The notes: generated from the sequence alone by a model not told the origin. DNA of 64,000 bases from Streptosporangium brasiliense (GCF_030811595.1 NZ_JAUSRB010000001.1:806001-870000), one strand, 5' to 3'. Shown: positions 24,734 to 33,779, counted from the first letter of the stretch. Program-made: numbers and translations.

Positions 24734-25258
24734 ATGATTGAGCTGTCGATCCTGGGGTTCCTCTACGACGAGCCGCTCCATGGGTACGAGCTGCGCAAAC
24801 GCGTCGCCGCCCTGACCGGCCACGTCCGGCCCATCGCCGACGGCACCCTCTACCCGGCGATCAAACGCCTGGAGCGCGACGGCCTGCTCGAACGCGACCT
24901 GCAGCCCGGCGCCCAGGCCGCGCCCAGGCACGTGCTCATCCTCACCGACGCCGGGCGCGCCGAGCTGCGGCGGCGGCTCGCCGAACCGGATGAGCCGTTC
25001 ATCACCGATGAGAACCGCTGGTTCACGATGCTGGCGTTCCTGCGCCACCTCGGCGAGCCCGCGCTCCAGGCGGGCGTGCTCCGACGCAGGCTGGCCTTCC
25101 TCACCGAACCGGCCAGCTTCTTCTGGGAGGGCGACCGGCCCCTGCGGGCCGCCGACTTCGACGACCCGTTCCGCAAGGGGCTGTTCACGATCGCCACCGC
25201 GACCAGCAGGACCGAGATCGGCTGGCTACGGGAAACCCTGGCCGCGCTGGACGCCTAG
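24734..25258 (+). CDS. PadR-family transcriptional regulator
   Basis: 174 residues. The N-terminus MIELSILGFLYDEPLHGYEL is the classic PadR opening; the winged helix continues with DGTLYPAIKRLERDGLLERD and a wing near APRHVLILTDAGR. The C-terminal half (FLRHLGEPALQAGVLRRRLAF onward) is the Vir_C-like dimerisation domain. Regulates itself and probably the divergent hydrolase in response to a small molecule. Confidence 0.93.
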   Translation: MIELSILGFLYDEPLHGYELRKRVAALTGHVRPIADGTLYPAIKRLERDGLLERDLQPGAQAAPRHVLILTDAGRAELRRRLAEPDEPFITDENRWFTMLAFLRHLGEPALQAGVLRRRLAFLTEPASFFWEGDRPLRAADFDDPFRKGLFTIATATSRTEIGWLRETLAALDA

Positions 25259-25529
25259 AGCGGCGAGCGCGTGCCGTGGCCATCCGGCGGCGTAGCTGAG
25301 CGCCTGGTTGAACGCGCACACCGGGCGGGCCGGCCGCCGGGCCGCGCCACGCGGAGCCGTACCGGGATCGTCGTGGCCGTCCACCAGGAGAAGTTCGCCC
25401 GTCCACGGTCGTGGAGGAGGAGCGAGGCCACCTCGTTGCGGCCCCTCGGAGGGGCGGTGAGAACTTGTCGCATCCGGCTGTTCGCGGGTGTCGTGATCGT
25501 CTGCCGCGCCACTGCGATCGCGAGCAGTC

Positions 25530-25558
25530 TTCATATTTCCGTTGATCGTGATTATGCT
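25530..25558 (+). promoter_or_regulatory. putative promoter of 27-residue peptide gene
   Basis: TTCATA (25530-25535) and TATGCT (25553-25558) are 17 bases apart; a start near 25565 would give a leader of about 30 nt before the ATG at 25595. The rest of the 25259-25594 gap shows nothing recognisable. Confidence 0.5.
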
Positions 25559-25594
25559 CTGGGCAGTCCTGAAGTGGATCACACGGAGGTGCTC

Positions 25595-25678
25595 ATGAAG
25601 AAGATGCCCATCCGCCGCAAGAGTGCGCTGCGCCTGATGTCCGGTGCCCGCCGGCTCTGGATCGAGTGGTGCTGGTAG
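25595..25678 (+). CDS. 27-residue basic, Trp-rich peptide (candidate RiPP precursor or leader peptide)
   Basis: Very short ORF with an excellent ribosome-binding site (ACGGAGGTG, six bases before ATG). The peptide starts MKKMPIRRKSALRLMSGARR and ends LWIEWCW. The N-terminal 20 residues are basic and helical; the last seven include three Trp and one Cys. A leader/core arrangement with a modifiable aromatic C-terminus is one reading; a Trp/Cys-sensing leader peptide or a cationic membrane-active peptide are others. The next gene downstream is a degenerate STAND/TPR protein 70 bases away on the same strand, likely co-transcribed. No P450 or radical-SAM gene is nearby. Confidence 0.6.
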   Translation: MKKMPIRRKSALRLMSGARRLWIEWCW

Positions 25679-25748
25679 CTGCCGACACGGCGGGCGCTCT
25701 CGGGCGTCCGCCCCTGCGGCGATCGGCCCGGCCGTGATCGGCCCGGCC

Positions 25749-27452
25749 GTGACCGGCGGGCCGGGCGGCTACGACTGCCACCGCGACCACGGGCCGTACG
25801 CCGGGGTCTCGGCCTTCCTGGCCCGGATCGCCGCCGACCGTCCCCGCCTGGCGGCCCGCCATGAGGTCGAGCTGCACGCCATCGCACCCTGGCTCGACCG
25901 CGCGGCACGACCGGCCGCCGAGGAGGAGCCGATCCGGTTCCATCCCGCCCGGCGCACCGCCTGTCTGGCCTACGGCGCGGCGGAGTACGTGGCGGCCTGG
26001 GCGGACACGCTCCGGCACCCGGTCACGGTGCGGTTCGACCACGTCGGCGAGGCCGACGAGACCACCCGCGAGCTGCTGGACGCGCTGATCCGCCGGATCG
26101 GGCCGTCTCCGGTGCACCTGGACCTGCGCGACGGCGGCGCCCGCGAGCCGGCAGCGGCCGACCCGGCGCCGGAGGCGATGCGCACGGCTCTGGGCGAGAG
26201 CCTGGCCCGCGGCTTCTACCACCACGCGGCCCGAACCGCCCGGCGCGGGCGCGCCACGGTCACCCCGGACGGCGACCTGCGGCACTGGTGGGCGTTCACC
26301 ACCGGCCTGGCCACCGCCCTGGCGGCGCTGGACCGCGCCGCCGAAGCGCTCGACCTCTACCACGAGGCGCGCACCGCCACTGACGACCCGAAGATCACCA
26401 TGTCGGCCGCGTACGCCACCGCCATGCTGTACGCCAGGCACCTGTCGGCGGCCGACCAGGACGCGGCGCAGGCGCGGCACTGGCTGGAACAGGCGCTCCA
26501 CCTCGCCGCCGGACTGAACGACCCGCGACAGCGGGTGCTGTCCACCGTCTTCTACGAGCAGGGCCTGGCGCTGCTGGACAGCAGGGCGGGTGAGCCCGCC
26601 CGCGCGCTGCGGCTGATCGACGACGGGCTGGCCCGGCTGACGGCGGTGCTCGCCCCCGGTGAGCGCCCGCAGGACCTGGCCCGGTTACGTCACAACCGGG
26701 CGCAGGTGCACCTGGCCCTGGGCGATCCGGCGCAGGCCCTGGCCGACCTCGACACCGTGATCGCACACGACCCCGGCAACTGTGAGTACTACGTGGACCG
26801 GGCCGCCCTGCACCGTGCGGCGGGTCGCTCCCAGGCCGCGATCAGGGACTACGGCACCGCGATCCGCCTCGGCCCGCACCTGCCCGAGGCGTACTACAAC
26901 CGGGCCGTGCTCCAGCAGGAGCGGGGCCGCTCCGAGCGGGCGCGCGACGACCTGGAGCGCGCGCTCGCCGTCGACCCCGGGCACCTCGACGCCCGGATCG
27001 CTCTGGTCAACCTGCAGGTGGAGCGCGGCGCGCTCGACGCGGCCGAGGCGGACGCGCGGGCCGGGCTGGCGCTGGCCCCGCAGGAGCCCGCGCTGCTGTG
27101 CACCCTCGGGCTGATCCGCTCGGAGCGCGGCGGCCTCGCCGAAGCCGACGGACTGCTCACCCGGGCACTGGCCGGTGATCCGGAGCTGGTCGAGGCATGG
27201 ACGAACCGGGCCGCCGTCCGGTTCGAACGCGGTGACGTGGCCGCCGCCGTGGCCGACCTGGACCGGGCGGTGGCGCTGTCGGCGGCGCCGGTGCCCCATT
27301 ACAACCGGGGCACGGCGCTGATGCGGCTGGGACGGTGGGACGAGGCCGCCCGTGACTTCGCCCACGCGCTCGCCCAGCCCGGCCTGGACCGGGCGCTCCG
27401 CCGTGACCTGCGCGCGGAACTGGCCCGCTGCCGGCGCGCCATGGCCGGATGA
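25749..27452 (+). CDS. TPR protein with degenerate STAND NTPase-like N-terminus
   Basis: About 567 residues from GTG 25749; GTG 25734 or 25644 are alternatives and none has a strong ribosome-binding site. The first 150 residues resemble a STAND/AAA_16 ATPase core that has lost its P-loop: YDCHRDHGPYAGVSAFLARI stands where the Walker A motif would be, and VRFDHVGEADETTRELLDAL looks like the Walker B segment. From about residue 220 to the end there are eight or more TPR units (e.g. YYVDRAALHRAAGRSQAAIR). It is therefore more likely a scaffold or sensor than an active ATPase. It follows the 27-residue Trp-rich peptide gene, suggesting that it binds, matures or responds to that peptide (inference). 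Confidence 0.75.
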   Translation: MTGGPGGYDCHRDHGPYAGVSAFLARIAADRPRLAARHEVELHAIAPWLDRAARPAAEEEPIRFHPARRTACLAYGAAEYVAAWADTLRHPVTVRFDHVGEADETTRELLDALIRRIGPSPVHLDLRDGGAREPAAADPAPEAMRTALGESLARGFYHHAARTARRGRATVTPDGDLRHWWAFTTGLATALAALDRAAEALDLYHEARTATDDPKITMSAAYATAMLYARHLSAADQDAAQARHWLEQALHLAAGLNDPRQRVLSTVFYEQGLALLDSRAGEPARALRLIDDGLARLTAVLAPGERPQDLARLRHNRAQVHLALGDPAQALADLDTVIAHDPGNCEYYVDRAALHRAAGRSQAAIRDYGTAIRLGPHLPEAYYNRAVLQQERGRSERARDDLERALAVDPGHLDARIALVNLQVERGALDAAEADARAGLALAPQEPALLCTLGLIRSERGGLAEADGLLTRALAGDPELVEAWTNRAAVRFERGDVAAAVADLDRAVALSAAPVPHYNRGTALMRLGRWDEAARDFAHALAQPGLDRALRRDLRAELARCRRAMAG

Positions 27453-27624
27453 CCGCCGGCCGGGGCGGACGTCGGCGGGGGCGGACGTCGGCGGGGGCGT
27501 CACGTTCCGGAACAGCAGTCGCACCGGGTGGCCCCCGCTGGATCAGCGCTGTGCCGAATGCGTGCCGGAACGGCCGGCGATCACGTCACGCTGTAAGTGC
27601 TGTCGTAGCTGGACGGCATCGCGG

Positions 27625-28620
27625 TCAGGTCAGCTCGGCCACTACGGCGGCCAGGTCGTCGTAGGTGCCGCGGACACCCTCGGCGTTGCCCAGGCGGTGG
27701 CGCTCCAGGCGGACGGCCCCGAGATGGCGGGCCTCGTAGATCCGCGAGCGCCACACCGCGGAGGCGGAGCGGTCCAGCGCGCCGTAGCCGTCGCCGTCCC
27801 AGAACGCGTCCCGCTCGGTGCCGGGCTTGGCCAGCGCCATCCGGATCGTCCAGTCCGCCGCGGGATCGCCCCACAAGGTGCGGTCCATGTCCAGGACCCC
27901 GGTGATCACGGGCTCCGGGGCCGTGGCGTCCAGCATCACGTTGACGGTCCACAGGTCGCCGGTGAGCATGCGCGGCTCCGTGATCTCGTCGAGGAGCGGG
28001 TGGTGCTCGGCGGCCACGGCCGCCACCTTGCGCACGTCGGCGGCGTCCAGGCCGATACCGTCCAGGTCTGCGGCGATGTCCCCCAGGGACGCGATCACCG
28101 CCTGGCTCCAGGTGGCGTGCGACGGGCCGGCGACGGGGCCGAAGTGCGGGCCGCGCACCGCGTGCACCGCTCCGGCGATCGCGCCCATCTGCCGGAAGAA
28201 GCCGGGCCGGGCCGAGCGCGGATAGGCGCCGAGGCGGTCCGGGGCGGGCACGCCGTCGAGCAGGCTCTGGACCATCCAGTCCCGGCCGATTACCTCGTGT
28301 GACCAGTCCGCCGCGATCACCTGCGGCGTCAGCGGCGCGATCACCGCGAGCCACGGCACGCTCGCGTACTCGTTGCGCATCAGCTGCCGCTCGGACCGGA
28401 ACTGCCGCTCCGGCTCCGGGGCGACCCGCAGGATCACCGGTCGTTCCTGCCCGGTCACGGTGATCCGGTAGGTCGTGTTGTACATCCCCAGACCCAGTTC
28501 GACGGCGGAGACGGCACGGGCTCCGGCGCCGAAGACACGGTGGCAGATCGCCTGGATCTCCGCTGCGGTCACCGTCTGCTGGAACGCCCGCGCGCTGCGC
28601 TCGATCGGCTGGAATTCCAC
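27625..28620 (-). CDS. aminoglycoside phosphotransferase (APH/choline kinase)-family protein
   Basis: 331 residues from a GTG at 28620 preceded by GGAGCCTC. It has the kinase-like fold motifs: GLGMYNTTYRI loop, PVILRVAP with the likely ATP-binding region, catalytic loop TGDLWTVNVML (usual HGDxxxxN, here Thr for His), and metal-binding GVLDMDRTLWGDP. It could phosphorylate an antibiotic, sugar or other small hydroxyl compound; no resistance function can be assigned. It is convergent with the TPR gene, and its 3' flank (27548-27628) resembles motifs at the ends of the tRNA-Met island. Confidence 0.82.
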   Translation of the reverse strand: MEFQPIERSARAFQQTVTAAEIQAICHRVFGAGARAVSAVELGLGMYNTTYRITVTGQERPVILRVAPEPERQFRSERQLMRNEYASVPWLAVIAPLTPQVIAADWSHEVIGRDWMVQSLLDGVPAPDRLGAYPRSARPGFFRQMGAIAGAVHAVRGPHFGPVAGPSHATWSQAVIASLGDIAADLDGIGLDAADVRKVAAVAAEHHPLLDEITEPRMLTGDLWTVNVMLDATAPEPVITGVLDMDRTLWGDPAADWTIRMALAKPGTERDAFWDGDGYGALDRSASAVWRSRIYEARHLGAVRLERHRLGNAEGVRGTYDDLAAVVAELT

Positions 28621-28932
28621 GGGGAGGCTCCTCGGTCTGATACGGATGCGCGGGCAGCCGGGATCGGTGCCGTCGCCGCCGGCCAGGGGGCCGGCAGTAC
28701 GGAGGCAGCGTATTCCACCTCGACGCGGGCGGTTCCGAGGTTCGTGATCTTTCCGTCTGCCCGGCGCGGGCGGATCCACGGTGTGGCGACCGGCATGAGC
28801 TGCGCCTACGCCGCCGTCCGCGGGGTCCTGCCGCACGCCGGGCTCGCGGCCGGTCCGTTTCATGTGGCGATCGCACGGGGCATGATCCGGACCCGAGACG
28901 GAGGCCCGCTGAAGGGGGAGCTTATGGAATGC
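28621..28932. other. intergenic region upstream of APH-family gene
   Basis: 312 bases between the APH-family start and the stop of the small secreted protein gene on the same strand. It probably holds the APH-family promoter; no recognisable box, repeat or coding segment was seen. Confidence 0.4.
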
Positions 28933-29247
28933 TCACTCGGTAATCGGATAAATACGGTATCCGTCGTAGACATATCCGTATCCGCTGCCCACGGAGAACT
29001 TCCACCACTGCTTGCCGGCGGTGCTGATGCATGAGGCCTCAACAAGCTTAGGGGTGGAGATCCAGGCTATTACGCTGCTGCTTCCGCTGTACCAGGAATG
29101 TACGGGCGTGTCGTTCTGGAAGTCCATGTAGGTTGGAGATATCGCGGAGCAGCCGGCGGCTGTGCTCGCGCTCGCCGAGTTGGTCGCGGTAAGGGCGCCC
29201 AACGCAAGAAGGGTGGTTCCGGCCAGCATTTTCAGTCGGAGATTCAT
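28933..29247 (-). CDS. small secreted protein, SH3-like candidate
   Basis: 104 residues with a Sec signal peptide (MNLRLKMLAGTTLLALGALT...) likely cleaved after SAS or TAA, leaving about 75 residues with two cysteines (GCSAIS, ASCIST). The end, KQWWKFSVGSGYGYVYDGYR, has the look of a bacterial SH3-type strand pattern seen in small actinobacterial secreted proteins. AGGGAG precedes the ATG. The gene and its flanks are visibly less GC-rich than the neighbours, suggesting acquisition. Function unknown. Confidence 0.75.
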   Translation of the reverse strand: MNLRLKMLAGTTLLALGALTATNSASASTAAGCSAISPTYMDFQNDTPVHSWYSGSSSVIAWISTPKLVEASCISTAGKQWWKFSVGSGYGYVYDGYRIYPITE

Positions 29248-29519
29248 CTGTTCTCCCTGTTCTTGGCGGCGGATTCTTGATCAATTTATGTGGCGGCGAA
29301 ATTTGCTGTATATAACGGTGGAGTGACATATTTCGATCTTGCTGTGAATTTCTGATCATGCTCTGCCGTGGATCGGCGGCACCTTCACGCACGTGGACGG
29401 TTACCCGGCCGCCGGTCCGGCCGGTTCCGGAGCCTCCAGGCGCCGCCGGTAGGCGTCCCAGAGCAGCTCGGCCGGCTCCGGGTTGCCCGTTCCTCAGGCC
29501 GCGGACGTCGGCGGAGTGG

Positions 29520-30773
29520 TCACGGCAGCCGGGGATCGTCGCCCCGGCCGGGCCGGCCGAGGGCGGCGTCCGCGCCGGCGGTGGCTCCGGCCGCAGGATC
29601 GGATGACGGTCCACGGGGCCGCGGCGGAGTCGCGGAGAGCAAGGTGAGGCGTCTGAGGCCCCATTCGACCGGGCCCCGCCGATGGTGACGCAGCCACCAG
29701 GCGCTCAGCGTCAGGAGGACCGCGTAGATCGCCGCGGCCACACCCATCACCGCTGTCGGCGCCAGCTCACCCGCCAGCGCCAGGCCGTATCCGGTGAAGA
29801 CCAGACAGGCCAGCACCGACTGGCCGATGTAGTTGGAGGCCGCGACCATGCCGGCAGGGGCCAGCGCGTTGCCGACCGCCGGGACGCGCTTGACCAGTTC
29901 GAGCAGGGTGACCACGTAGGCGGCAGACAGCAGCAGCGAGGTCACGTTGTTGACCGCCACGCCGACCAGCTCCATGGCGCCGTACGCCTGGGACGACCAG
30001 GTGAAGAAGATCGCGCCGGGCAGGCCGACGCCGTAACCCAGCCACAGGATCCGGGGGACCAGGTGGGCCCAGCGCTCCGGCTCCTCGAACAGCCGTGACT
30101 TGCCGGCCGCCAGACCGAACAGGAAAAGCGCCATCGCCATCGGCCCCTGGCCGATCCACACGAACATCGCGAGCATCGGATAGGTCTCGGCCTGGAACCG
30201 CAGGAAGCTCAGCGGCCCTCCGGTGACCAGCGCCTCGGCCCGGGCGGCGGCCGCCGGATCAGGGACCGGGCCCGCCCCGCCGCCCGGGTCGAGCAGGGTG
30301 AGCCCGGCCAGCAGGAGCCAGAGCACCGCCGTCACGCCGATGATCCAGCAACCGGCCTTGACGGCGGTCCTGGGCCGGAGGTTGCGCATCGCCAGCAGGA
30401 GGAGACCCAGTGCGGCGTAGAGGGTGAGGATGTCGCCGATCCAGAGCAGGAATCCGTGCACCACGCCCAGTACGGCCAGGCCGAGGCAGCGGCGGAGCGT
30501 GCGGACCCTGACCTTCTCGCCCCACGCGCGCATCTGCAGGGTGAAGGAATAGCCGAACAGGAACGAGAAGATGACGTAGAACTTCGTCAGCACCAGGGTG
30601 CTGACGGTGAGGGCGACAGGCCCTTCGCTGATGGGCATGGTGCCGACGCCGACGGAGTATCCGGGGTCGGCGAAGAAACCGATGTTGGCGACCAGAATGC
30701 CGCCCAGTGCGAAGCCGCGCACCGCATCGATTCCCTGGATGCGGCTGGATGTCGGCGCCACGGTCGGGATCAT
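29520..30773 (-). CDS. DUF418 family membrane protein
   Basis: 417 residues from ATG 30773 (GAGGAC upstream). About ten hydrophobic helices; RIQGIDAVRGFALGGILVAN is the typical DUF418/acyltransferase-like start, and the C-terminal half contains the DUF418 pattern (GYGVGLPGAIFFTW, GMVAASNYIGQSVLA, then GPVEWGLRRLT). Such proteins sit in the cytoplasmic membrane, possibly as transporters or acyl-group enzymes; role unproven. The last 35 residues are a Pro/Ala/Gly-rich tail. Confidence 0.88.
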   Translation of the reverse strand: MIPTVAPTSSRIQGIDAVRGFALGGILVANIGFFADPGYSVGVGTMPISEGPVALTVSTLVLTKFYVIFSFLFGYSFTLQMRAWGEKVRVRTLRRCLGLAVLGVVHGFLLWIGDILTLYAALGLLLLAMRNLRPRTAVKAGCWIIGVTAVLWLLLAGLTLLDPGGGAGPVPDPAAAARAEALVTGGPLSFLRFQAETYPMLAMFVWIGQGPMAMALFLFGLAAGKSRLFEEPERWAHLVPRILWLGYGVGLPGAIFFTWSSQAYGAMELVGVAVNNVTSLLLSAAYVVTLLELVKRVPAVGNALAPAGMVAASNYIGQSVLACLVFTGYGLALAGELAPTAVMGVAAAIYAVLLTLSAWWLRHHRRGPVEWGLRRLTLLSATPPRPRGPSSDPAAGATAGADAALGRPGRGDDPRLP

Positions 30774-30840
30774 GTCCTCGATCGTAGGAATCCGGCCGAT
30801 GGCGCACATCGAACTTTGGGCGTGCGTGCTACGACCAAAG

Positions 30841-30882
30841 TCGGCAGTCGGCAGTCGGCATTCGGCATTCGGCATTCGGTAT
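30841..30882. repeat. 7-bp tandem microsatellite, six units
   Basis: Six contiguous heptamers: tcggcag twice, tcggcat three times, tcggtat once. It lies about 70 bases upstream of the DUF418 start, so copy number could affect its promoter. Heptameric repeats shift frame but no gene spans this one. Confidence 0.85.
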
Positions 30883-31080
30883 GGCGGTCTCGCCGGCTGT
30901 CCACAGCGGTCCGCTGATCGGTCCGGACCACACGGCCGGTGTGAGCTGGCCGGTGATCGGCCCCTCACCGCCTCCCGGGCCCGCCACCGGACGGGTCATG
31001 CCATCGGCCTCTGACGAGAGGAGCTCACCGTCCGGCCTCGGGAGGATGGCTGAGTGGACCGGCTTCGGGAGGTCGGCCGG

Positions 31081-31214
31081 GCGGACCGGCTGGGACGTCA
31101 CGGCGCGGCGTGGCCGTACCGGTGTGGCCGTACCGGTGTGGCCGTACTGGCGCGGACCGGCTGGGACGTCACGGCGTGGCATGGCCGTACCGGTGTGGCC
31201 GTACCGGTGTGGCG
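31081..31214. repeat. 71-bp tandem duplication with nested 14-bp repeats
   Basis: Units begin at 31081 and 31152 (gcggaccggctgggacgtca). Within each, tggccgtaccggtg repeats with a 14-bp period. Located just upstream of the Mrr-type nuclease gene; with the heptamer array it makes up most of the 503-base gap 30774-31276, which contains no gene I can support. Confidence 0.88.
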
Positions 31215-31276
31215 GATTCTGTCGGAGCCGTCGTTCACACTCGGTGTCCTCTCCCGTTCTCCTCCTGGAGGCTCCG

Positions 31277-32023
31277 ATGGCGAGGCGTAGACCACCGGCA
31301 CGGAAACGCACCACCCGGCGGAGCCGGAAGAAGAGCGGGATCAGCCCGCTGTGGCTGATCGTCCCGCTGGCGGTCATCGTCGTGGCGCCCGCGGCGCTCA
31401 AGGCCCTGGAATCGGTCTGGACGACGCTGCTCGGCGTCGCCGCCGTGCTCGCCGTGCTGCTGGCCGCCGCCGCCTTCGTGGTGCGCCACATGGGCGCGGC
31501 CTACCGCAGGGACGCGTTGCTACGCGCCGAGCTGGACCGGCTGGATCCGCGCCGGTTCGAGGAGCTGACGGCCGAGCTGCTGCGGCGCGACGGCTTCGGC
31601 CGGGTCCGTGTCGTCGGCGGTGCCGGGGACGGAGGCGTGGACGTCCTCGGCGTCGCACCCGGCGGCCGGCCGTACGCGATCCAGTGCAAGTACTACACGC
31701 GGGCGATCGGTCCCGGCGCGGTGCGCGACTTCGTGGGCGCGCTGCAGGCCCGGCCGTACCGAGGCCATCAGGGCGTCTTCGTGACCTCGCACCGTCTCAG
31801 CGCGCAGGCCGCACGGACGGCCCGCGAGCAGGACATGATCGTCATCGACCGGGACCGGCTGGCCGACTGGCTGCTGGGCGCCTACCGCCTCGGGCCGGGC
31901 GGGGGCTCCGCGCCGGCCTGGCTGGTCCGGTTGCGCGGCGGACGCACGGCGCGGGAGCGTCGGGGCCGGCCGCCGGCCGCCCAGGACGACGATCTCGATC
32001 TGGGCGGGGCGGTCGCGGAGTGA
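31277..32023 (+). CDS. membrane-anchored Mrr-type restriction endonuclease-like protein
   Basis: 248 residues from ATG 31277 (CTGGAGG upstream). A very basic N-terminus is followed by two hydrophobic helices (about 24-44 and 50-70), then an Mrr-cat PD-(D/E)xK domain: GFGRVRVVGGAGDGGVDVLG with D122 and the QCK triad element at 136-138. A short hydrophilic tail follows. The nuclease domain would face the cytoplasm. This two-helix plus Mrr architecture recurs in actinobacteria and may act on foreign or damaged DNA at the membrane. No methyltransferase is adjacent, so a classical restriction-modification pair is not supported. Confidence 0.88.
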   Translation: MARRRPPARKRTTRRSRKKSGISPLWLIVPLAVIVVAPAALKALESVWTTLLGVAAVLAVLLAAAAFVVRHMGAAYRRDALLRAELDRLDPRRFEELTAELLRRDGFGRVRVVGGAGDGGVDVLGVAPGGRPYAIQCKYYTRAIGPGAVRDFVGALQARPYRGHQGVFVTSHRLSAQAARTAREQDMIVIDRDRLADWLLGAYRLGPGGGSAPAWLVRLRGGRTARERRGRPPAAQDDDLDLGGAVAE

Positions 32024-32062
32024 GGGGGGCGCCTTCGGCCGTGTCCGGCTGCCGGCCCGTGG

Positions 32063-33745
32063 CTATCCGTCGACCAGGGCGGCCTCGGCCCCGGCGAGTT
32101 CCTTCCCCGGGTCCACCATCCTGGCGAGCAGTTCCAGGTCGTCCGGGTCGTAGCGCCGCCTGACCTCGCGCCAGCGCTCGGCGGCGATCCGCAGCAGCGG
32201 CACCGCCTCGGAGGGCCGGCCGAGGCGGTGCAGCACCATGCCGTAGTAGCCCGCGGTCTCGACGCCGTACGCGCGGTCGTGTCCCTTCTCCCAGGCATGC
32301 CGCAGCAGCGGCTCCGCCTCCGCGTACGCGCCGCGCTGGGCCTTCAGCTTGCCCGCGAACATCGCGGTCAGGCCCATGCCGTCCTCGGCCGCGCGCACGA
32401 ACCAGCGTTCGGACTCCTGCCAGTCCTTGTGGTGGTGGGAGAGCATGCCCATGGCGAAACAGGCCTCGTGGTGGCCGAGCTCGGCGGCGCGGCGGTGCCA
32501 GTGGTCGCGCGCTTCGGGCTCGCGCAGCTCCTTGTGGAGCTCGCCGAGCCGGAAGGCGGCCTCGGCGTCGCCCACCTCGGCCGCGGGCCTGAACCAGGCG
32601 GCCATGTGGCGGGCGGAGGCGCCGCCCCAGGCGTGCAGCATCCGCCCGTAGGCGTATCCGGCCCGCACGTCGCCGGCCTCGGCCTGCCGGCGCAGCTCGG
32701 GCAGGCGGCGCAGATCCCGGTCGGGGGGGACGGCGTCCTCCTCGCGCAGCCGGGCGACGGTGGCGAGCTGGTCCGCCACGTCCTCGCCGCTCTCGCCGGC
32801 CCTGCGGAACCACAGCTCGGCCTCGTCGAGCCGGCGCTGCCGTCTGCACAGGTTGCCGAGGTTCCACTGGGCGGACTCGTGACCGGCGGCGGCCGCGTCC
32901 GCGTACCAGCGCTCGGCCTCCGCCAGGTCGCCGCGCTGCTCGTGGAGGACGCCGAGCACGTAGGCGGCGCCGTCGTAGCCCTGCCCGTGGGCGCGGAGGA
33001 GGAGCTCGCGGGCCTCGGGCCAGCGGTCCCGGGCCCGTACCTCCTCGACGCGGATCGCGTGGTCGACGAGCGAGGGCGCGCTGCCGAGGGCGGCGGCCCT
33101 GCGGTAGTAGCTCTCGGCCTCGTCGAGCAGGCCCGGGTAGTCCTGGAAGTGGCGTTCCATGCCGGACAGCGGATACAGCGCCTCGGCCGCCGCCTCCGCG
33201 TCGCCCTCCTGCTCGGCCGCCGCGAGGTCGGCGTCGACCCGGTCGAAGTCGCCGCGGATGCGCTCGAAGAGCTCCACCCAGCGGAAGACGGCGATGTCAC
33301 CGAGGTCGGCGTCGCTCATCAGGAACTTCGGCGCCTCGTCGAGCTTCCCCTCGCGGGCGAGGAGCTTGCCGAGCTCGATCTTGCAGTCGAGGTCGCCCAG
33401 CTCCCAGCCGCGCCGGAACCAGCGGGCGGCCTCGGGGTCGCCGTTCTCCCTGAGGAGGACGCCGAGCCCGTACGCGCAGCCCGCGTCGGTCTCGGCGGCA
33501 CTGCGGTAGAGCCGCTCGGCGGCCGGCCGGTCTCCGCGGATCTTGCGGTAGCGGGCGAGGGTGAAGGCGGAGAAGGCGTCCCCGGCCGCCGCCGCCCGCT
33601 CCCAGTGGGGAAGGCCCTCGTCGATGTGCCCGCCCATGACGAACGCACTGGTGAGACGGCGTGCCGTCTCCCTGTCTCCGGCGTGCGCGGCGGCGACGAG
33701 CTTCTCGCCCTCGCTCTGCGGATCGCGCGTCGGCTCCTGTGTCAT
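32063..33745 (-). CDS. Sel1-like/TPR repeat protein
   Basis: 560 residues made almost wholly of Sel1-like helical pairs with the AxxxLGxxxxxxGDxxxAxxWYxxAA pattern (YVLGVLHEQRGDLAEAERWY, NLGNLCRRQRRLDEAELWF). No signal peptide or enzyme domain. Sel1 proteins scaffold protein complexes in signalling and stress. The gene is convergent with the Mrr-type nuclease (39-base gap) and follows a NADAR gene transcribed in the same direction 34 bases upstream, so the NADAR and Sel1 genes may form an operon. Confidence 0.88.
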   Translation of the reverse strand: MTQEPTRDPQSEGEKLVAAAHAGDRETARRLTSAFVMGGHIDEGLPHWERAAAAGDAFSAFTLARYRKIRGDRPAAERLYRSAAETDAGCAYGLGVLLRENGDPEAARWFRRGWELGDLDCKIELGKLLAREGKLDEAPKFLMSDADLGDIAVFRWVELFERIRGDFDRVDADLAAAEQEGDAEAAAEALYPLSGMERHFQDYPGLLDEAESYYRRAAALGSAPSLVDHAIRVEEVRARDRWPEARELLLRAHGQGYDGAAYVLGVLHEQRGDLAEAERWYADAAAAGHESAQWNLGNLCRRQRRLDEAELWFRRAGESGEDVADQLATVARLREEDAVPPDRDLRRLPELRRQAEAGDVRAGYAYGRMLHAWGGASARHMAAWFRPAAEVGDAEAAFRLGELHKELREPEARDHWHRRAAELGHHEACFAMGMLSHHHKDWQESERWFVRAAEDGMGLTAMFAGKLKAQRGAYAEAEPLLRHAWEKGHDRAYGVETAGYYGMVLHRLGRPSEAVPLLRIAAERWREVRRRYDPDDLELLARMVDPGKELAGAEAALVDG

Positions 33746-33779
33746 GGACAGATTGTCCCAGCCGCCCGCGGGCGGTGGA

